Shown here: positions 63,392 through 64,000 of the stretch, piece after piece
How the letters are laid out: every line of letters starts with the position of its first letter
How positions within the stretch are numbered: position 1 is the stretch's first letter
Source of the DNA: Peronospora farinosa
Taxonomy: Eukaryota > Oomycota > Peronosporomycetes > Peronosporales > Peronosporaceae
Length of the DNA stretch: 64,000 nucleotides
Direction of reading: 5' to 3'
NCBI GenBank assembly: GCA_947646735.1
Contig: CANTFK010000037.1
Span: 1 to 64,000, forward strand
Notes under the pieces: model-generated
What the model saw: the letters and a program-made list of their open reading frames with translations, nothing else
Databases searched by the model: none
Told to the model about the DNA's origin: nothing
Position numbers and translations under genes: made by a program

Positions 63392-64000
63392 CTACATTTC
63401 AAACGTTATCTCCTTCCTATTTTTCCCAGTTGATTGTTTGCGCCATGCATTCTGTAAAAACACAGATGATAGAGCTGGTCTGCCTCTCTGTGCGGAGTGG
63501 AGGAAGTCACTTATATACAGGGCGTGCTGGAAATGACTCGGAATATGCTTTACAAGCTCTCTCATCGAGACTCCGAGTGGGCGAACAGCCTTAAAGCTAA
63601 TGTCTTGAGAACCAGCTGATTGAATGGAAAAATAATGAAACGTATACATACTAGTTTCCTATATAAGATGCTTTCCCAATTTTGACAACATTGCAACGCT
63701 GAAGTCTGCCCGATCCACCAAGAAGAGCAATGCGGCGTATCTTCGACACCACCGGTAGAAACGTTTGTCCGCTTGAATTGCGTAAAGCACTTGCCCTAAA
63801 ACCGGTATCCGAATCTAGTAGCGAGAAAGACGTGCCTAGTATGTGTGAGCTTTTGCGATGATGTTCACTTGCACCGTTACCAATGGCGAGATGAAACATG
63901 TGCCTGTCCAACCAGTGGTGGCCATCGACCCGTACATGTTTTTCGAAAAAGCGATAAATGTTTGGATTGCTCATCATTTGTAGTCTATATTCTCCTTCCA
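63392..64000 (-). CDS. Predicted two-exon gene, unknown function (third copy, partial)
   Basis: Exon 2 63,596-63,392, intron 63,651-63,597, exon 1 from 63,652 to beyond the window; the start would lie near 64,034. Splice sites and frame are as in the other two copies. It again lies directly upstream of a Crinkler on the same strand. Confidence 0.45.

Larger units (their letters stand above)
56902..64000 (+). repeat. Direct segmental duplication, right copy
   Basis: Partner of 10,271-17,379. At its left edge it changes within one base from inverted-copy sequence (GTCACATGT) to ATGTTATGGG. It runs off the window end. Confidence 0.92.

Noticed and set aside
1..64000. tRNA or rRNA genes
   Set aside because: No sequence with the full cloverleaf or rRNA features was noticed; the tRNA-like signals seen are primer-binding sites.

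Overview
The window looks like oomycete nuclear DNA (Phytophthora or a downy-mildew relative). The evidence is two copies of a Crinkler (CRN) effector gene with the LFLAK and HVLVxxP header motifs, a strong oomycete-type initiator directly in front of them, Ty3/gypsy families with chromodomains and a second RNase H, short GT-AG introns, and a 28-residue ankyrin repeat gene. The species cannot be fixed from the sequence.

Layout: (1) 1-13,519 is nested, mostly dead Ty3/gypsy DNA. It holds two head-to-head LTR pieces of family C (1-2,113), a minus-strand family A element with its own LTR and primer-binding site (2,114-5,562) sitting in the RT of a plus-strand family A copy (5,563-6,300), and a family B chromodomain element (about 6,388-13,519) with an antisense ORF between pol and the 3' LTR. 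(2) 13,520-17,413 carries a Crinkler pseudogene and a predicted two-exon gene of unknown function. (3) 17,586-29,812 is a second family B element and a near-identical inverted partial copy of it, separated by 4.5 kb of other fragments. (4) 29,813-43,045 is an island of five apparently intact host genes: a COPI-associated four-TM protein, a Trf4/PAPD5-like nucleotidyltransferase, a P5A-ATPase, a PDZ-like/TLDc protein and an ankyrin repeat protein. (5) 43,046-53,220 is a family C element with CCHC gag, protease, RT, two RNase H domains, integrase, chromodomain and a primer-binding site. (6) 53,221-55,931 is a chimeric family B/A element. (7) 55,932-64,000 repeats region 2, first inverted and then direct.

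The main structural result is that the Crinkler block lies on both sides of the gene island. Positions 56,902-64,000 are a direct copy of 10,271-17,379, and about 54,790-56,901 is an inverted copy of 16,616-18,730. The two meet at one sharp junction, as in template-switch (fold-back) duplication. The two Crinkler copies carry different single lesions: a nonsense codon in the left copy and a one-base loss from a T run in the right copy. Nearly all retroelement copies are broken and several lost catalytic residues, so the block copies are best read as DNA-level segmental duplications of already dead elements, or in part as assembly artefacts, which only long reads can exclude.
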